DNA of 64,000 nt from Welwitschia mirabilis (taxonomy: Eukaryota; Gnetophyta; Gnetopsida; Welwitschiales), in assembly GCA_051453625.1 (NCBI GenBank), contig JBOZIK010000001.1, positions 246,404,832 to 246,468,831 of the forward strand, given 5' to 3'. Both the position numbers and the translations under genes were made by a program. Shown in pieces: positions 61,950 to 64,000 of the stretch (its first letter is position 1; every line of letters begins with the position of its first letter). A model generated the notes under the pieces. It was not told the DNA's origin. It did no database searches and saw only the letters and a list, made by a program, of their open reading frames with translations.

Positions 61950-62283
61950 CCTTTTCCACCCTTTCCTTTCTCCTTTACCTCCTTCTTCTTCTTCCTCTTC
62001 CAACTCGTTCCCCCCTCCTTCTCCTTTTTTTTTTTTAATGTAAGTCAAAAGACATTTTCAAGAATCAAACTCCTAATCACAAAGTTATAGAGTACAACTT
62101 TATCATTAAAATAGGGATTCAGTCCTATCATGTAGTCATCTACCATCCCTTACATTGTAATTTTCATAATTTTTAATAAAAATCTTGTTATCCATGACCC
62201 AACACCCAACTCCCCCCAAAAAAGAAAAAGTACAATTTAACATACTAAGAAAATATAGGGCATCCATTAAGTAACATCATCAC
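60571..62283. other. LINE 3' side and intergenic DNA, no gene called
   Basis: Possible further LINE text at 60,900-61,480 is too weak to delimit. The open frame at 61,476-61,709 (77 codons) has no recognised family. A compound microsatellite lies at 61,884-61,945, followed by a C+T-rich stretch and a T run near 62,027-62,037. Confidence 0.5.
61884..61945. repeat. Compound (CT)n(TA)n microsatellite
   Basis: About 14 CT units run without a break into about 17 TA units. The tract is uninterrupted, so it is probably length-variable. Confidence 0.95.
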
Positions 62284-62984
62284 TTAAAATCTGCCCTTCC
62301 CAAAAAAAATGTTTTTTAAAACTATTATTATTATTTTGGGAAGTTGGATATGAGTAGCCATAGCATTCCAGTTGCAAGGATTAACCCCCACGCTCTCGTG
62401 ACCTTCAACATCGAACTTCCTAGTGTTTTTCATTTCAACATTTCTGATCTCTCCTGCCTTGCTTTTATCTTCTGCAACCTCTGACTCCTCTTTGACTGCC
62501 AATGAACCCCTTCCCTGCCCAGTAGGACCCGATTTCAGCTTCAACCAGTTTGGAATGTTCTTTGCTGTGAGTTTCTCTCACAAAGAAATTGATAACGCAT
62601 TTTCATCGTTCACTGTGATGACATTCTGCCGACACGACGCAGTCAGAATATCGCTGGAGAAATCACTACTGTAGAAGCGCACGAGTTTGAAATTGAGCAA
62701 CATATCAAGGTATGCAAGTAATTGTCCAGAAAACAGATTGTTCGGCATGTCCAGAGTTGCCAGGTTAAAGCGACAAGCTAAGCGGGAAGTTCTCCTGCAA
62801 GAACATTCCAGACGTTGAGATAATTCGGACAATGGATAAAAAGCATGACGCAAATGCGATTGCCTAGAGAAGAACCATTGCAAAGATTTTGATTGTAGGC
62901 CTGGTCGGCCTGGCAACTAAAGTTACCTAGTTGCGAGGTGCAACCTCTAGATTGGTTCATCAAATGCTCATATATACTTGCCAA
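62284..62984 (-). pseudogene. Leucine-rich-repeat protein fragment, broken
   Basis: On the minus strand one frame (62,916 to 62,284) is interrupted only by a TGA at 62,578-62,580. It contains NLATLDMPNNLFSGQLLAYLD (62,688-62,765), fitting the plant LRR consensus LxxLDLxxNxFSGxLPxxL. A second LRR-like piece, YLNVWNVLAGELPA, ends at 62,778 in a different frame directly before it, so small indels separate two adjacent repeats. After the repeats come VRFYSSDFSSD, TASCRQNVITVN, then a charged tail (KEESEVAEDKSKAG, VEMKNTRKFDVEGH). In plant LRR receptor-like kinases and receptor-like proteins such repeats face the cell wall side and bind ligands, but no kinase, signal peptide or membrane segment is visible here. 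The TGA sits where CGA would keep the frame open. G+C and CpG are clearly higher than elsewhere in the window. The exact family is unknown. Confidence 0.45.
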
Positions 62985-64000
62985 AGTGAAATAAGAATGT
63001 ATTAGTTGAAAACGAATAGTTTTAAAATAGCTTTCACAGCACAGGTGCCCTAATGTCCTCGCTTCATTGAATAATTCCGAGTTCTAGCAGAAGCTTCTTT
63101 AACATTTATGCTTATGTTTGCCTTGTCAATTACTGGTCCATATGTTGGTTCTTCGCTTGTCTAATGTGTTATATACTTATATTTCCCAACTGTCAAATGA
63201 TGGGAAGAAGGGAACACAGGGGGAAAGGAGAAGCCTTAAAGAGAAACTAGAGAGAATAACAAGAGAATACTTCTAAATCTTTCCTTTTTTCTTCACCATG
63301 CATTCATTACATCTTACACCCATATTTATAGGGTTCTTTCGGCGTAGAAATCCCATGATATTTTCATGGTTCAAGAGCTGGTTGGAAGTTAGCACGTGGA
63401 TTTTACACAAAACCTTCGATTTGCAAGCACGATTTCAACNNNNNNNNNNNNNNNNNNNNNNNNNNNNNNNNNNNNNNNNNNNNNNNNNNNNNNNNNNNNN
63501 NNNNNNNNNNNNNNNNNNNNNNNNNNNNNNNNNNNNNNNNNNNNNNNNNNNNNNNNNNNNNNNNNNNNNNNNNNNNNNNNNNNNNNNNNNNNNNNNNNNN
63601 NNNNNNNNNNNNNNNNNNNNNNNNNNNNNNNNNNNNNNNNNNNNNNNNNNNNNNNNNNNNNNNNNNNNNNNNNNNNNNNNNNNNNNNNNNNNNNNNNNNN
63701 NNNNNNNNNNNNNNNNNNNNNNNNNNNNNNNNNNNNNNNNNNNNNNNNNNNNNNNNNNNNNNNNNNNNNNNNNNNNNNNNNNNNNNNNNNNNNNNNNNNN
63801 NNNNNNNNNNNNNNNNNNNNNNNNNNNNNNNNNNNNNNNNNNNNNNNNNNNNNNNNNNNNNNNNNNNNNNNNNNNNNNNNNNNNNNNNNNNNNNNNNNNN
63901 NNNNNNNNNNNNNNNNNNNNNNNNNNNNNNNNNNNNNNNNNNNNNNNNNNNNNNNNNNNNNNNNNNNNNNNNNNNNNNNNNNATTAAGTCCTTTACAAAA
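62985..64000. other. G+C-richer flank with no gene assigned; 543-base gap
   Basis: The sequence to 63,439 keeps CpG and looks low-copy. An open stretch starting at 63,298 contains FFRRRNPMIFSWFKSWLEV, but it runs into the gap at 63,440-63,982 and cannot be judged. The last 18 bases are uninformative. Confidence 0.5.

Noticed and set aside
62423-62674. 83-codon plus-strand open frame with a signal-peptide-like start
   Set aside because: It lies opposite the minus-strand LRR frame and is better explained as its shadow; no family recognised.
63298-63987. 229-codon open frame at the window end
   Set aside because: Only the first 47 codons are real sequence; the rest is the gap at 63,440-63,982, and the visible part matches nothing I know.
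1-64000. CRISPR arrays, bacterial operons, tRNA or rRNA genes
   Set aside because: No regularly spaced short repeats, no ribosome binding sites or dense coding, and no cloverleaf or rRNA core sequence was seen; the many direct repeats are gap-flanking duplications or LTRs.

Overview
This window is strongly A+T-rich plant nuclear DNA of a heterochromatic or pericentromeric kind. Almost every recognisable protein trace is a decayed LTR retrotransposon (Ty3/gypsy or Ty1/copia) or a LINE. No intact cellular gene, tRNA, rRNA or CRISPR array was found. The evidence for a plant is the combination of tRNA-Asp-type primer binding sites of Athila/Tat-like Ty3 elements, SIRE/Tork-like copia gag-pol traces, L1-type LINE reverse transcriptase, and one leucine-rich-repeat (LRR) plant-type fragment. 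The species cannot be named from this sequence. All similarities below were recognised by eye in translation; no database search was run.

Layout. 1-3,250: minus-strand Ty3 element A (gag at 60-1,290, PBS at 2,013-2,031, LTR at 2,034-3,248). 3,250-8,640: plus-strand remnant of an unplaced ORF, duplicated across a gap, then featureless DNA and a 784-base gap. 8,800-11,560: minus-strand Ty3 element B. 12,190-14,660: minus-strand copia. 14,700-20,110: little recognisable apart from a short tandem repeat at 16,361-16,670. 21,030-30,875: the best-preserved element of the window, a plus-strand Ty3-like element with two LTRs, PBS, gag and protease but no visible reverse transcriptase or integrase. 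It sits inside a second repeat, which has a paralogue at 35,475-36,770. 33,320-36,770: minus-strand Ty3 element G (protease, unknown downstream ORF, PBS, LTR). 36,790-38,450: minus-strand copia E. 42,840-48,760: minus-strand copia C, from RNase H back to gag, interrupted by about 1.2 kb resembling a solo LTR. 51,540-54,300: plus-strand Ty3 element D. 58,000-60,570: plus-strand LINE. 62,280-62,990: G+C-richer DNA with CpG retained and a broken LRR fragment on the minus strand.

The Ty3 copies share an organisation: LTR, a TC spacer in three of them, a PBS derived from tRNA-Asp, about 600-700 bases of leader, then gag. Their PBSs have decayed mostly through G-to-A and C-to-T changes, and most of their stop codons can be read as CAA/CGA/TGG decay. 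This fits long-term cytosine methylation. The genes do not work together as a pathway; the window is a record of nested insertion and decay.

The assembly is draft quality: 19 runs of N. Most of the 100-base runs are flanked on both sides by near-identical sequence, which looks like unmerged contig ends or haplotypes. Copy numbers next to gaps should not be trusted. I found no convincing undescribed system. The most unusual items are two unknown reading frames placed 3' of the protease in Ty3-like elements, and a conserved inverted repeat inside the LTRs.
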